64,000 nt of DNA from Microvirga ossetica (GTDB taxonomy: Bacteria; Pseudomonadota; Alphaproteobacteria; Rhizobiales; Beijerinckiaceae): contig NZ_CP016616.1 of the NCBI RefSeq assembly GCF_002741015.1, positions 4,924,501 to 4,988,500 on the forward strand, written 5' to 3'. Below, one piece after another: positions 8,199 through 17,762 of the stretch. A model generated the notes under the pieces. That model was not told the DNA's origin and searched no databases. It was given only the letters and a program-made list of their open reading frames with translations. Each line of letters opens with the position of its first letter. Positions within the stretch are counted from its first letter, which is position 1. The translations under genes were made by a program, and so were the position numbers.

Positions 8199-9527
8199 CT
8201 AGCGCGGCAGGGGCCAATGTCGGTGCAGATCGTCTATCGTGAAGGCGTGGGCATGGCCGGAGGCGCGATGCTGCCATAGATGCGGATGATCTGCCGGCAG
8301 TTCCGGATGGGCATGGGCGATCACCTCCGGATCGTCCGAGGGCCAGAGCAATCCAGCCAGGACGGATCCAGCCAGCGTTATCGACCCGAGCACGGCGAGC
8401 GTTGCCGGAACTCCGGCTGCAGCCCCAAGCCAGCCCGCCATGGGATAGGTCAGCAGCCAGCAGGCATGGGAGAGGGCAAACTGAGCCGCAAAGAGGGCAG
8501 GGCGATCCTCTGCCTGAGCCGAGCGCCGCAGCAGGCGGCCTGTCGGGGTCTGAACCGCCGAGTAGCCGATTCCGAGCAGAGCCCAGGCGATCAGGAGCCC
8601 CGTCCAGCTGATCGAACTGCTCCAGGTGGCTGCCGCGAACAGGAGCAGCACCGTCCCAAGCAGAACGGCAGCCGGCAGCATGACGGCCCGGTCCGGCAGC
8701 CTGTCGAGAATGCGAGGCAGGAGGAGGGCCGCGACCATCGAGCCGCCGCCGAAACAGCCTAACGCCACCGCCACATCGTCCTCCGGCAGGCCCAGCACGC
8801 CGCGCACGATGACGACGGTGTTGACGATCACCATGGCCCCGGCTGCGGCCACGGACAGGTTGAGGGCCAGAAGGCCGCGCAGGCGCGGCGTCCTGAGGTA
8901 GATGCGCAGGCCCCGCGTGGTCTTGTCGTAGATTCCGCCCTGGCGTTCCGACTGCGCCGGCTGCGGCAGCCTGACGGAGAGAACAAGGGCGGCGGAGCAG
9001 AGGAAGCCGACCACCGTGCCGCCGAACAGCCAGTGAAAGTTGACGATGGTCAGGAGAGCGGCCGCGAGTGCCGGGCTGAGCAGGCTTTCGAGGTCGTAGG
9101 CCAGGCGCGAGAGCGAGAGCGCCCGGGTATAGTCTTTCTCATCCGGCAGCACGTCGGGAATGGTGGCCTGGAAGGTGGGGGTGAAGGCTGCCGACGCCGA
9201 TTGCAGCAGGAAGATGAGCACGTAGATCTGCCAGACGTCGGTGATGAACGGCAGCAGCAGCGCGATCGCCGCCCGAACCAGGTCCATCGCCACCAGTAAG
9301 GCCCGCCGAGGCAGCCGATTGACGAAGGCCCCGACGATGGGTGCCACGCCGACATAGGCCACCATCTTGATGGCCAGTGCCGTGCCGAGAACCATTCCCG
9401 CGTCCGCGCCGGCCAGCTCATAAGCCAGGAGGCCCAGGGCTATGGTCAGCAGGCCCGTCCCCGCGAGCGCGATCAGCTGGGCAGCGAAGAGATGGCGGTA
9501 GGTGCGGCTGGCAAGGACCTCAAGCAT
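8199..9527 (-). CDS. MFS transporter with histidine-rich tail
   Basis: A 442-residue major facilitator protein with about 12 hydrophobic segments; the first (AAQLIALAGTGLLTIALGLL) and the loop GAFVNRLPRRALL are typical of the drug:H+ antiporter-like DHA3 group. The last 42 residues are cytoplasmic and contain nine histidines (for example AHAHPELPADHPH and GHAHAF), suggesting metal binding. That suggestion is inference. No regulator gene is adjacent, and the substrate is unknown. Upstream, 9528-9792 holds no clear gene; both strands have short open frames there, perhaps a decayed gene. Confidence 0.8.
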   Translation of the reverse strand: MLEVLASRTYRHLFAAQLIALAGTGLLTIALGLLAYELAGADAGMVLGTALAIKMVAYVGVAPIVGAFVNRLPRRALLVAMDLVRAAIALLLPFITDVWQIYVLIFLLQSASAAFTPTFQATIPDVLPDEKDYTRALSLSRLAYDLESLLSPALAAALLTIVNFHWLFGGTVVGFLCSAALVLSVRLPQPAQSERQGGIYDKTTRGLRIYLRTPRLRGLLALNLSVAAAGAMVIVNTVVIVRGVLGLPEDDVAVALGCFGGGSMVAALLLPRILDRLPDRAVMLPAAVLLGTVLLLFAAATWSSSISWTGLLIAWALLGIGYSAVQTPTGRLLRRSAQAEDRPALFAAQFALSHACWLLTYPMAGWLGAAAGVPATLAVLGSITLAGSVLAGLLWPSDDPEVIAHAHPELPADHPHLWQHRASGHAHAFTIDDLHRHWPLPR

Positions 9528-9792
9528 GGTGAACTCTCGCAGACGAGGGCCGGACGTGAATGACTGCCGACAGGAAACTCTTGCGGGGGCCGAATGTGGT
9601 CCCCGACCGCGACGAACTCAAGCGCCTCGTTGCGGAAGCCATGCAGCAGGAGTGCCGCTTCAATGACTTCCTCCACGTTGCGGTCGGGCTTGTCAGGGCT
9701 ATCCCATCCCGATCCGGCAAAGCTACCCACCCACGTCATCCTCGGGCTTGGAGCCGGCCATCCCCGTTCCAGAACCGCCGAAGCCGCCCTCT
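9528..9792. other. spacer with only doubtful open frames
   Basis: Both strands have an open frame over about 9560-9710, with amphipathic predicted peptides such as DELKRLVAEAMQQECR on the plus strand. Neither has a good ribosome-binding site, and each runs into repeat sequence. It may be the remnant of a gene; I cannot support an intact one. Confidence 0.3.
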
Positions 9793-9883
9793 CACGTCAT
9801 CACCGGCCTTGTGCCGGTGATCTCGATTGTTGGAGGCGCCGCGCTTGTCCGTATCGGGATGGCCGGCACAAGGCCGGCCAAGA
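9793..9883. repeat. intergenic palindrome, type A, copy 1
   Basis: A hairpin-forming pair of arms: CGTCATCACCGGCCTTGTGC... and ...GGCCGGCACAAGGCCGGCC, joined by GATTGTTGGAGGCGCCGCGC. The same unit occurs at 36000-36093 and 61555-61662, always on the promoter side of the LexA-box element. Confidence 0.75.
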
Positions 9884-9944
9884 CAGTGGGAGTGTGACGA
9901 GAGGGCGACGAGAGGGGCGAGCGGAAGAGCGCCGGCAACGTTAT

Positions 9945-9988
9945 GTTCTTACTTTGTTCTTGACAGGGATGGCAACCTCGGCTATACC
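9945..9988 (+). promoter_or_regulatory. LexA box plus sigma70 promoter, element copy 1
   Basis: GTTC-TTACTTT-GTTC (9945-9959) matches the alphaproteobacterial LexA operator GTTC-N7-GTTC. It directly abuts TTGACA (9960-9965); 17 bases later comes TATACC (9983-9988). LexA bound here would block RNA polymerase, so expression should rise on DNA damage. Confidence 0.8.
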
Positions 9989-10195
9989 CTTGCGCAAGAT
10001 CTGCTCCTGACGAGGGGCGCGCTCGCGAGGCGTCGCAGTGTGGGAGCAGGCACGGTCTCGTGCATGTACCGTACGCAGGTGCGTGTGACGGGAGGCCCAG
10101 GCTGTGTGCTGCTGAATAGGGATTGGTCCCAGGCCCCCGCTGACGTTGCGGTTCCCGCCTGGCGCAGTCACTGAGCCGGCACCGCCTGTCCGCCT

Positions 10196-10227
10196 AAAAA
10201 AGCCGTGCGCGAAGCGGCCTCCCGGCT
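10196..10227 (-). terminator. opposite-strand terminator in element copy 1
   Basis: On the minus strand, AGCCG...CGGCT closes a GC-rich hairpin (alternatively GCCG/CGGC) followed by a run of six T. The same hairpin occurs in all three copies, so antisense transcripts entering the element would end here. Confidence 0.6.
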
Positions 10228-10358
10228 CTTCCATTTCACACCATGCATCAGCGAGCCGGGCCGCCCTTCGCGCCACCCTCGCTCTCCACAAGGCTCGGAG
10301 CCCAACGGCTCCGGGCCCCACGGTGCTGGCTGTTTGACATCGACCGATCGCCCCCCTC

Positions 10359-10518
10359 GACGTCATGGCCGGACTGGGTCCGGCCACCCACGTCTTAGGA
10401 CCCACCGCGCTGCCAAGACGTGGATCCCCGGATCAAGTCCGGGGATGACGGCGAGGGGCTAGAGAGTGCTCGACGATAAGGGCGCAGGTACCCTCTCCCC
10501 CCTAGTGGGGGAGGGGAA
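10359..10518. repeat. intergenic palindrome B and partial C, copy 1
   Basis: Type B: CGTCATGGCCGGACTGGGTC... with GGCCGGAC/GTCCGGCC, then CCGGATCAAGTCCGGGGATG (to about 10456). A short remnant of type C (CCTCTCCCCCCTAGTGGGGG) lies at 10490-10518. The remaining bases up to aspS hold another small palindrome (CCCGGATCGGCTTCGCCGTC) and no gene. Confidence 0.7.
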
Positions 10519-10693
10519 TAGCACCACACTGGTACGCGATCCCGGATCGGCTTCGCCGTCCGGGATGCCGCGGAAGGGTCGTCGGCCCTCCCAGGATTGG
10601 AGCTCCTCGCGCGGCCTCATTTCGTCCTTCCGCCTTGACTTCCCCCGCCTCCCATGGATGTTGCCCTGAAAACCGAACCAGCAGGCTTGTTTC

Positions 10694-12514
10694 ATGTCCG
10701 CCTCCATGCACCGTTACCGTTCCCACACCTGCGGCGCGCTCCGCGAATCCGATGTCGGCCAGGTCGCCCGCCTCTCGGGCTGGTGCCACCGCATCCGCGA
10801 CCATGGCGGCGTGCTGTTCATCGACCTGCGCGACCATTACGGCATGACGCAATGCGTGATCGATCCGGATTCCCCGGCCTTCAGGCAGGCCGAGGCGGCA
10901 CGGTCGGAATGGGTGATCAGGGTCGACGGCAAGGTCCGCAAGCGCCCGGCCGGCACCGAGAACCCGGAGCTGCCGACCGGCATGGTCGAGGTCTACATCA
11001 CCGATATCGAGGTGCTGGGGCCTGCGGCCGAGCTGCCGATGCCGGTCTTCGGCGACCAGGAGTACCCGGAGGAGACCCGTCTCACCTACCGCTACCTGGA
11101 TCTGCGCCGCGAGAAGCTGCACGCCAACATCATGAAGCGCGGCGCGATCGTCAACAGCTTGCGCACCCGCATGCAGACGAGCGGCTTCTTCGAGTTCACC
11201 ACGCCGATCCTGACCGCCTCCTCGCCGGAAGGCGCGCGCGACTTCCTGGTGCCGTCCCGCATCCACCCCGGCAAGTTCTATGCGCTGCCGCAGGCGCCGC
11301 AGCAGTTCAAGCAGCTGATCATGATCTCCGGCTTCGACCGGTACTTCCAGCTCGCCCCCTGCTTCCGCGACGAGGACCCGCGCGCCGACCGCCTGCCGGG
11401 CGAGTTCTACCAGCTCGACGTGGAGATGAGCTTCGTCACCCAGGAGGACGTGTTCCAGACAATGGAGCCGGTGATCCGCGACACCTTCAAGGAATTCGCC
11501 GACGGCAAGCCGGTCACCGACGTGTTCCCGCGCATTCCGTATTTCGAGTCCATGCTGAAATACGGCAACGACAAGCCGGACCTGCGCAACCCCCTCGTCA
11601 TCGCCGACGTGTCGGAGGTCTTCACCCGCGAGGACGTGACCTTCAACGCGTTCAAGAACGTGATCAAGTCCGGCGGCGTGGTGCGTGCGATCCCGGCGAC
11701 GGGGGCAGCTTCCCAGCCGCGCTCGTTCTTCGACAAGCTCAACGACTGGGCCCGCACGGAAGGCGCGCCCGGCCTTGGCTACATCGTGTTCGAGGAAGAG
11801 GGCGGTCAGATCACCGGCAAAGGCCCGATCGCCAAGTTCATCCCGGAAGCGGCTCAAGCCGCTATCCGCGAGAAGGCTGGCATCAAGGCGGGCGACGCGG
11901 TGTTCTTCTCCGCGGGCGCCGAAGACAAGGCGGCGTCGCTTGCCGGCAAGGCGCGTACCCGCATCGGTGACGAGCTCGGCCTCATCGACAAGGACCGCTT
12001 CGAGTTCTGCTGGATCGTCGACTTCCCGCAATACGAGTGGAACGAGGACGAGAAGAAGATCGACTTCTCGCACAACCCGTTCTCCATGGCGAATTTCGAC
12101 CATGACGCCTTCATGGCGCTCGACCCGTCGGACAAGGACACGATCCTCAAGATCACGGCCTTCCAGTACGACATGGTCTGCAACGGCTACGAGATGGCCT
12201 CGGGCTCGATCCGCAACCACCGTCCCGACCGGATGGTGAAGGCCTTCGAGATCGCGGGCTACGGCGAGAAGGAGGTCATGGAGCAGTTCGGCGGCATGTA
12301 CCGCGCATTCCAGTACGGCGCGCCGCCCCACGGCGGCATGGCGGCGGGCGTCGACCGCATCGTGATGCTGCTCTGCGGCGCGCAGAACCTGCGCGAGATC
12401 ACGCTCTTCCCGATGAACCAGAAGGCGGAAGACCTGCTCCTCGGCGCGCCCTCCGAGGTGACGCCCAAGCAGCTGCGCGAGCTGCACATCCGGCTGAACC
12501 TGCAGGAGAAATGA
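10694..12514 (+). CDS. aspS: aspartyl-tRNA synthetase
   Basis: A 606-residue class IIb synthetase charging tRNA-Asp. An N-terminal OB-fold (about 1-110, [20 protein letters not shown]) is followed by the catalytic core with motif 2 ([19 protein letters not shown]), an inserted GAD domain of the bacterial type (about 290-420) and motif 3 ([14 protein letters not shown]). The length matches bacterial AspRS. ATG 10694 is used; a second ATG at 10706 is possible. Whether it also charges tRNA-Asn cannot be told. The stop overlaps the next start (ATGA), coupling it to the glycosyltransferase gene. Its upstream region is the repeat composite; no T-box-like leader is visible. Confidence 0.95.
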   Translation: MSASMHRYRSHTCGALRESDVGQVARLSGWCHRIRDHGGVLFIDLRDHYGMTQCVIDPDSPAFRQAEAARSEWVIRVDGKVRKRPAGTENPELPTGMVEVYITDIEVLGPAAELPMPVFGDQEYPEETRLTYRYLDLRREKLHANIMKRGAIVNSLRTRMQTSGFFEFTTPILTASSPEGARDFLVPSRIHPGKFYALPQAPQQFKQLIMISGFDRYFQLAPCFRDEDPRADRLPGEFYQLDVEMSFVTQEDVFQTMEPVIRDTFKEFADGKPVTDVFPRIPYFESMLKYGNDKPDLRNPLVIADVSEVFTREDVTFNAFKNVIKSGGVVRAIPATGAASQPRSFFDKLNDWARTEGAPGLGYIVFEEEGGQITGKGPIAKFIPEAAQAAIREKAGIKAGDAVFFSAGAEDKAASLAGKARTRIGDELGLIDKDRFEFCWIVDFPQYEWNEDEKKIDFSHNPFSMANFDHDAFMALDPSDKDTILKITAFQYDMVCNGYEMASGSIRNHRPDRMVKAFEIAGYGEKEVMEQFGGMYRAFQYGAPPHGGMAAGVDRIVMLLCGAQNLREITLFPMNQKAEDLLLGAPSEVTPKQLRELHIRLNLQEK

Positions 12515-13383
12515 CAAGCGGCAGCGTCACCGCCATCATCGTGACCTTCGATAGCGCTCATGCGCTGCCGGAGTGTCTCGGCGCATTGCAGGCGGACGGC
12601 GTCCCGGCGCTCGTCGTCGACAACGCTTCGACGGATGAGACCGTCGCGATCGCCGAAGGGCAGGGCGCGACGGTGATCCGCAACGCCCGCAACGAGGGCT
12701 ATGGCCGCGCCAACAATATCGGCGCCCGGGCGGCGGACACCGAGTTCGTGCTCATCGCCAATCCGGACTGCGTCGTCGACCCAGGCGCGGTCCCAGCGCT
12801 CGTCGATGCGGCGCGGCGCTATCCCGATGCGGCGTTGTTCGCACCGCAGATCGTCGAGCCGAGCGGACGCGTGTTCTACCAGCCGCGCTCGCTGCTCGCG
12901 ACCTCGCTCACCAATCCTGGCGGCAAGCTCGTGCTGCCCGAGGGCGAGGCCTGCGCTCCGTTCTTCTCCGGCGCTTGCTTTCTCATCCGCCGCGACGTTT
13001 TTCTGAAACTCGGCGGCTTCGACCAAAACATCTTCCTGTTCTACGAGGACGACGATCTCTGCCGCCGCATCGCGGATTCGGGCGCGGCGCTGATCTATGT
13101 GCCGCAGGCTTTGGTGCGCCACGGACGCGGACGGTCGAGCGGCGAAAAGCCCGGCCGCATCTTCGCCTCCCGCTGGCACCAGGCCTGGTCGCGGGCCTAT
13201 GTGAGCCGCAAATACGGCCTGCCGAATCCGGCGCCCGGCATGTTCGCGATCAATGCGCTGAAGGCGGCGGGTGCGCGCCTGACCTTCCGGCGCAAGCTCA
13301 TCGAACGCTACGGCGGCTCGGCCGCCGGCGCCCTGGCTTTCCTGAAGGGCGAGAAGGCCCTGGAGCGCGAAAGAGTGCCATGA
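12511..13383 (+). CDS. family 2 glycosyltransferase, rhamnosyltransferase-like
   Basis: A 290-residue GT-A enzyme. [20 protein letters not shown] begins the nucleotide-sugar binding fold, with [10 protein letters not shown], the metal site [10 protein letters not shown] and the acceptor-side motif [13 protein letters not shown]. This arrangement is that of the WbbL/rhamnosyltransferase group, which adds a sugar to a lipid-linked surface glycan at the inner membrane. It overlaps aspS by four bases upstream and the acyltransferase gene downstream in the same ATGA fashion, so all three are translationally coupled. The donor sugar is not determinable. Confidence 0.8.
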   Translation: MTSGSVTAIIVTFDSAHALPECLGALQADGVPALVVDNASTDETVAIAEGQGATVIRNARNEGYGRANNIGARAADTEFVLIANPDCVVDPGAVPALVDAARRYPDAALFAPQIVEPSGRVFYQPRSLLATSLTNPGGKLVLPEGEACAPFFSGACFLIRRDVFLKLGGFDQNIFLFYEDDDLCRRIADSGAALIYVPQALVRHGRGRSSGEKPGRIFASRWHQAWSRAYVSRKYGLPNPAPGMFAINALKAAGARLTFRRKLIERYGGSAAGALAFLKGEKALERERVP

Positions 13384-14477
13384 GCGTATTCTCATTTTGG
13401 AATAACGCGCCCAGCGTCTCGTCAGCCCTGGCACGGGACAGGAACAACTTCGCCCCGATCCGGCTCGCTCTCGCGCTCGCCGTCGTCGTGTCCCATGCCT
13501 TCAGCGTGACGACAGGCGTCATCACGGACGAGCCGCTGACTATCTCCACGGGCTTCACCCTGGGCGAGCATGCGGTGAACGGCTTCTTCGCCATCTCCGG
13601 CTTCCTCGTCACCATGAGCTTCGACCGGCGCGGCTGGCGCGATTACGCCATCGCCCGGACCCTTCGTATCGCACCGGGGCTGATCGTGGCGGTGCTCGCT
13701 GTGTCGCTCCTCCTCGGCGCCGCCATGACCGCTCTGCCTCTCGACGAATACCTGCAGAGCCCGGGCTTGCGCCGGTTCGTCACGGCAACGCTCACGAGCT
13801 TCAAGAGCAATATCGCGCTGCCGGGCGTGTTCGCCGACAACCCCTTCACATTTCCCATGGGCACGGTCTGGACCCTGAAATACGAGGTCATGTGCTACGC
13901 GGGCGTTTTCCTCATCGGCCTCGTCGGGCTGCTGCGGTCCCGCCTGGCCGCGCTCGTCCTCGTGGCCGGGCTGGCGCTCGGTCTCGTCGGCTTGGATCTC
14001 CTGCGGCCCGATGCGCCCAAGAGCATGGAAACGGCGCTTCGCCTGCCGCTGATCTTCGCCTTCGGCGGTGCGCTCTATGTCTGGCGCGATCGTGCCCGTC
14101 TTTCGGGATTCGTCCTGCTGACCCTCATCCTTGCCACGTGGCTGAGCAGCGGAACGTTCCTCTACAAAACGCTGCTTTTCACCGGAACGGCCTACGGCAT
14201 CCTGTGGCTTTCGCTGGCGCTGGCGGTCACGCGCTTTTCCTACGAGCCCAAGGCTGACCTGTCCTACGGCACCTATCTCTATGGCTGGCCGATCCAGCAG
14301 AGCCTGCATGCGCTCTGGCCGGGCATCGCCGCCGGCGTGCTGCTGGTGCCGTCGCTCGCGATCACGCTGCTGATCGCGGCCGTCTCCTGGACTCTGATCG
14401 AGAAGCCGGCGCTCGGCCTGAAGGCCAGGGCCCTCGGCCGCCGGACGCTCAAGACGATTGAGCCCGCAGCACCTTGA
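13380..14477 (+). CDS. acyltransferase 3 family membrane protein
   Basis: A 365-residue multi-pass protein of the acyltransferase-3 family (OafA/ExoZ-like) that O-acetylates or succinylates surface glycans. The conserved His lies in AVVVSHAFSV near residue 39; about ten hydrophobic segments follow, and a typical ending motif LSYGTYLYGWPIQQ precedes the last helices. It starts at the ATG overlapping the glycosyltransferase stop. A much longer frame is open upstream but runs through the glycosyltransferase in another frame and is not real. Its 3' end overlaps the convergent gene by 29 bases. Confidence 0.82.
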   Translation: MSVFSFWNNAPSVSSALARDRNNFAPIRLALALAVVVSHAFSVTTGVITDEPLTISTGFTLGEHAVNGFFAISGFLVTMSFDRRGWRDYAIARTLRIAPGLIVAVLAVSLLLGAAMTALPLDEYLQSPGLRRFVTATLTSFKSNIALPGVFADNPFTFPMGTVWTLKYEVMCYAGVFLIGLVGLLRSRLAALVLVAGLALGLVGLDLLRPDAPKSMETALRLPLIFAFGGALYVWRDRARLSGFVLLTLILATWLSSGTFLYKTLLFTGTAYGILWLSLALAVTRFSYEPKADLSYGTYLYGWPIQQSLHALWPGIAAGVLLVPSLAITLLIAAVSWTLIEKPALGLKARALGRRTLKTIEPAAP

Positions 14478-15069
14478 CGGCAGCGACCAGCTCGCGGACC
14501 CGGTCGCTCTGCAGGAGCGGGATGAGGGTCGCAATCTTGTCCCGCGGCAGGTCCCACCATTGCGCATCGAGCAGGGCCGCGACCGTCTCCTCGTCGAAGC
14601 GGTAGCGGATCACCTTGGCGGGGTTGCCGCCGACGATGGCGTAGGGCGGCACGTCCCTGGTCACGATGGCATGGGCCGCGACCACCGCGCCGTGCCCGAC
14701 CGTCACGCCCGACATGACGATCGCGCCGGAGCCGAGCCACACGTCGTGGCCGATGGTCACGTCGCCGCGGGAGGTATGATAAGCCTCGCTCTGTGGCGCC
14801 GAGGGCCAGAGTTCCGGAAAGGCGGAAAACGGATAGGTCGTGCCCCATTCGGTGCGGTGGTTGCCGCCGAGCAGGATCTCGACCTTGTCGGCGATGGAGC
14901 CGTAGCGGCCGATGGTGAGCTTTTTCCCCGACTCGGGAAAGCGCACCTTGGGCTTGCCGTAAGTATACTCGCCGATCTCGTAGCCGTACCGGCCGGCGAT
15001 GCGGGCGAGATGGACACGGGTCTGGTTGTGCGGGTTACGCCAGTTCTTAAGGCGGTGCCGGAGCTTCAT
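14449..15069 (-). CDS. CatB-like hexapeptide-repeat acetyltransferase
   Basis: A 206-residue left-handed beta-helix acetyltransferase of the xenobiotic acyltransferase group, which transfers acetyl from acetyl-CoA to hydroxyl groups of small molecules or sugars. Repeats such as IGRYGSIADKVEILLGG and IGHDVWLGSGAIVMSGVTVG form the helix; the catalytic-type His lies in LLGGNHRTEW, and VGGNPAKVIRYRF is the usual ending. Start ATG 15069 was chosen because the frame upstream (to 15213) runs through a palindrome. Despite the family name, drug resistance should not be assumed; the neighbouring glycan genes suggest a sugar substrate. Confidence 0.8.
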   Translation of the reverse strand: MKLRHRLKNWRNPHNQTRVHLARIAGRYGYEIGEYTYGKPKVRFPESGKKLTIGRYGSIADKVEILLGGNHRTEWGTTYPFSAFPELWPSAPQSEAYHTSRGDVTIGHDVWLGSGAIVMSGVTVGHGAVVAAHAIVTRDVPPYAIVGGNPAKVIRYRFDEETVAALLDAQWWDLPRDKIATLIPLLQSDRVRELVAAVKVLRAQSS

Positions 15070-15088
15070 TGCAGGGCCCCAACGGCCA

Positions 15089-15200
15089 GCGCATCGTGCG
15101 GAAAAGTGGTCCCGGTTTTCCGCGCCCAACGATGCGCCGGCCAAGAGAAGGAGCATCGGATGGATCCCAAAAGTGGGGTCCACTTTTGGGTCCGATGCTC
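15089..15200. repeat. two tandem rhizobial-type palindromes
   Basis: First palindrome 15089-15137: GCGCATCGTGCGGAAAAGTG... ending ...GATGCGC, with GGAAAA/TTTTCC arms. Second palindrome 15151-15200: GAGCATCGGA... CAAAAGTGG/CCACTTTTG ...TCCGATGCTC, a near-perfect inverted repeat. Both share a GCATCG boundary and an AAAAGTGG core, the pattern of widespread rhizobial intergenic repeats. Confidence 0.8.
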
Positions 15201-15282
15201 TAGAGAAGAACATTGACGGCAGGGGGGCAGCACGCGCACAAGGGCCTCCGGATTGGTTCGGTCAGAGCAAGGAGCGTCGGGG

Positions 15283-17586
15283 ATGGGAGACAACATCTCG
15301 CAGGATCTGAAATCGGGTGCGATGTTCTACCATCAGTATCCGCGCCCCGGAAAGCTTGAGATCCAGCCGACCAAGCCCCTCGGCAACCAGCGCGACCTGG
15401 CGCTGGCCTATTCCCCGGGCGTCGCCGCCCCCTGCGAGGCCATCGCCGCCGACCCGGCCCAGGCCGCCAACCTCACCTCCCGCCAGAACCTGGTGGCGGT
15501 GATCTCCAACGGCACGGCGGTGCTGGGCCTCGGCGATATCGGCCCGCTCGCCTCCAAGCCCGTGATGGAGGGCAAGGCGGTCCTGTTCAAGAAGTTCTCC
15601 GGCATCGACGTCTTCGACATCGAGGTCGCCGAGAACAACGTCGACAAGCTGGTCGAGGTGATCGCGGCGCTCGAGCCGACCTTCGGCGGCATCAATCTCG
15701 AGGACATCAAGGCGCCGGAATGCTTCGAGGTCGAGGAGCGGTTGAAGGCCCGCATGGGCATCCCGGTTTTCCACGACGACCAGCACGGTACGGCGATCAT
15801 TGTCGGCGCTGCGGTGACGAACGCGCTGGAACTCGCCGGCAAGCGCATCGAGGACGTGAAGATCGTCACCTCGGGTGCCGGCGCCGCGGCGCTCGCCTGC
15901 CTCAACCTCCTCGTGTCGCTCGGCGCCAAGCGCGAGAACATCTGGGTCACCGACATCAAGGGCGTGGTCCACGAGGGCCGCAACGAGCTCATGGACCGCT
16001 GGAAATCGGTCTATGCGCAGGACACCGACGCGCGCACGCTGGCGGACGTCATCCCGGATGCCGACGTGTTCCTCGGCCTCTCGGCCGGCGGCGTTCTGAA
16101 ACCCGAGCTGCTCGCCCAGATGGCGCCGCGCCCGCTGATCATGGCGCTCGCCAATCCTTATCCGGAGATCATGCCGGAAGAAGCCGAGGCCGCGCGGCCC
16201 GACGCGATGATCTGCACCGGCCGCTCGGATTATCCGAACCAGGTCAACAACGTCCTGTGCTTTCCCTACATCTTCCGCGGCGCCCTCGATGTCGGCGCGA
16301 CCACGATCAATGAGGAGATGAAGGCCGCCGCCGTGAAGGCCATCGCCGGTCTTGCCCGCGAGGCGCCCTCCGAGGTGGTGGCGCGCGCCTATGGCGGCGA
16401 GGCGCATCCTTTCGGCGCGAAGTCCCTGATCCCGAGCCCGTTCGATCCGCGCCTGATCCTGCGCATCGCGCCGGCGGTGGCGAAGGCCGCGATGGATTCC
16501 GGCGTCGCCACGCGGCCGCTCGAGGATCTCGAGGCTTACGCGGAATCCCTCGGCCGCTTCGTGTTCCGCTCCGGCTTCATCATGAAGCCGCTGTTCTCGC
16601 AGGCGAAGGCCGATCCGAAGCGCGTGATCTATGCCGAGGGCGAGGACGAGCGGGTTCTGCGCGCCGTGCAGGTCATCGTCGAGGAAGGGATCGCCAAGCC
16701 GATCCTGATCGGCCGTCCGAGCGTCGTCGAAGCGCGCATCAAGCGCTTCGGCCTGTCGATGGAGATCGGCCGGCATTTCGAGCTGGTGAACCCGGAGGAC
16801 GATCCGCGTTACCGCGACTATGTCGCGACCTATGTGGAGGCGGCGGGCCGCAAGGGCATCACGCCGGATGCGGCCAAGACCCTGGTGCGCACCAATTCCA
16901 CCGTCATCGGCGCGCTCGCCGTGCGGCGAGGGGATGCGGATGCCCTGATCTGCGGCATGGAAGGTCGCTTCCAGTCACGCGTCAAGCACATCAAGGACAT
17001 CATCGGGCTGGCTCCCGGCGTGCACGAGATGGCGGCCCTGTCGCTCGTCATCACCTCGAAGGGCGCGTATTTCCTCGCCGACACGCATGTGCAGTTCGAT
17101 CCGACGGCGGAACAGATTGCGGACATGACGATCGCCTGCGCCAGCCACGTGCGCCGCTTCGGCATCGAGCCCAAGATCGCGCTGCTCTCGCACGCGGATT
17201 TCGGCGCCGCGGACACCCGCTCGGCGGTGAAGATGCGCAAGGCGCTCGCCTGCATCAACGAGCGCGCGCCGGAACTCGAGGTCGACGGCGAAATGCAGGC
17301 CGATGCGGCCCTGTCCCAGATGATCCGCGACCGCATCTATCCGGGATCGCGCCTGACGGGCGAAGCCAATGTGCTGATCATGCCGAACCTGGACGCCGCC
17401 AACATCGCGTTCCAGTTCACCAAGGTGCTCGCGGATTCGTTGCCCGTCGGCCCGATCCTTATCGGACCGGCCAAGCCAGCGCACATCCTGACCCCGTCGG
17501 TGACGGCGCGCGGCATCGTCAACCTCACGGCCATCGCGGTCGTCGAGGCGCAGGCCGCGGAAGAGGATCAGCCGACGCTGATTTGA
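15283..17586 (+). CDS. maeB: NADP-dependent malic enzyme with phosphotransacetylase-like domain
   Basis: A 767-residue protein that decarboxylates malate to pyruvate, supplying NADPH and pyruvate in the cytoplasm. Domains: malic N-terminal (about 1-155, with [13 protein letters not shown]), NAD(P)-binding (about 160-400, with [20 protein letters not shown]) and a C-terminal PTA-like domain (about 430-760) that is regulatory and usually not catalytic in MaeB. ATG 15283 follows AAGGAG; an upstream in-frame start at 15253 is less likely. The length equals typical MaeB. It stands as a single gene between repeats. Confidence 0.93.
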   Translation: MGDNISQDLKSGAMFYHQYPRPGKLEIQPTKPLGNQRDLALAYSPGVAAPCEAIAADPAQAANLTSRQNLVAVISNGTAVLGLGDIGPLASKPVMEGKAVLFKKFSGIDVFDIEVAENNVDKLVEVIAALEPTFGGINLEDIKAPECFEVEERLKARMGIPVFHDDQHGTAIIVGAAVTNALELAGKRIEDVKIVTSGAGAAALACLNLLVSLGAKRENIWVTDIKGVVHEGRNELMDRWKSVYAQDTDARTLADVIPDADVFLGLSAGGVLKPELLAQMAPRPLIMALANPYPEIMPEEAEAARPDAMICTGRSDYPNQVNNVLCFPYIFRGALDVGATTINEEMKAAAVKAIAGLAREAPSEVVARAYGGEAHPFGAKSLIPSPFDPRLILRIAPAVAKAAMDSGVATRPLEDLEAYAESLGRFVFRSGFIMKPLFSQAKADPKRVIYAEGEDERVLRAVQVIVEEGIAKPILIGRPSVVEARIKRFGLSMEIGRHFELVNPEDDPRYRDYVATYVEAAGRKGITPDAAKTLVRTNSTVIGALAVRRGDADALICGMEGRFQSRVKHIKDIIGLAPGVHEMAALSLVITSKGAYFLADTHVQFDPTAEQIADMTIACASHVRRFGIEPKIALLSHADFGAADTRSAVKMRKALACINERAPELEVDGEMQADAALSQMIRDRIYPGSRLTGEANVLIMPNLDAANIAFQFTKVLADSLPVGPILIGPAKPAHILTPSVTARGIVNLTAIAVVEAQAAEEDQPTLI

Positions 17587-17607
17587 GGGCAGGTTTTCAG
17601 GAACCCG

Positions 17608-17718
17608 CCGTCATCCCGGGGCCGCGCAAGCGGAGCCCGGGATCCATAACGGCTAACGACGCAGAACTGCGTGCGAGGCCGATCGTCTCTTCTTGAAACG
17701 TCGTGGTTATGGATCCGC
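17608..17718. repeat. intergenic repeat D, left part, interrupted by IS30 element
   Basis: CCGTCATCCCGGGGCCGCGC... GAGCCCGGGATCCATAAC... GAAACGTCGTGGTTATGGATCC matches 42208-42345 closely. There the repeat continues with CCGCCTGCGCGGGGA; here that right end is found only after the insertion sequence (about 18778-18797). Confidence 0.75.
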
Positions 17719-17736
17719 TGAGTTCACGCTGGAAGT

Positions 17737-17758
17737 GCAACACCTGCTAAGGTGTTGC
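17737..17758 (+). promoter_or_regulatory. hairpin masking the transposase ribosome-binding site
   Basis: GCAACACCT (17737-17745) pairs perfectly with AGGTGTTGC (17750-17758) around a four-base loop. The only Shine-Dalgarno candidate (AAGG, 17749-17752) for the ATG at 17763 lies in the loop edge and 3' arm, so read-through transcripts would be poorly translated. Such protection is known for other insertion sequences; here it is inferred. Confidence 0.55.
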
Positions 17759-17762
17759 TGCG

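Larger units (their letters stand above)
9935..10343 (+). repeat. SOS-box intergenic element core, copy 1
   Basis: About 409 bp, highly similar to 36127-36529 and to the reverse strand of 61123-61526. It starts with CAACGTTATG, LexA box and promoter, and ends at GGCTGTTTGACATCG. Conserved pieces are CTGCTCC...GGAGCAG, the AGGGATTGGTCCC hairpin, an opposite-strand terminator and GGAGCC-N4-GGCTCC. This copy differs around 10061-10090, where the GACAGG/CCTGTC hairpin of the other copies is replaced. The frame that stays open in the other two copies has a TGA here, which argues against coding. Probably a non-coding RNA or a mobile cassette; its function is unknown. Confidence 0.7.

Noticed and set aside
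9560..9820. Possible small gene with frames on both strands upstream of the MFS gene
   Set aside because: No ribosome-binding site, conflicting frames, and entry into repeat sequence. It is listed only as a doubtful spacer.
10519..10693. A leader regulator (T-box or similar) upstream of aspS
   Set aside because: Only a short palindrome and no antiterminator/terminator pair or T-box sequence is visible; T-boxes are not expected in this class.
12975..14477. A 500-codon reading of the acyltransferase gene
   Set aside because: The first 135 codons overlap the glycosyltransferase in another frame and have no protein-like composition; the ATGA overlap at 13380 is the natural start.
14449..15069. 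Chloramphenicol resistance gene
   Set aside because: The CatB-like fold is shared by many sugar and small-molecule acetyltransferases, and the neighbours are glycan genes; resistance cannot be claimed from this sequence.
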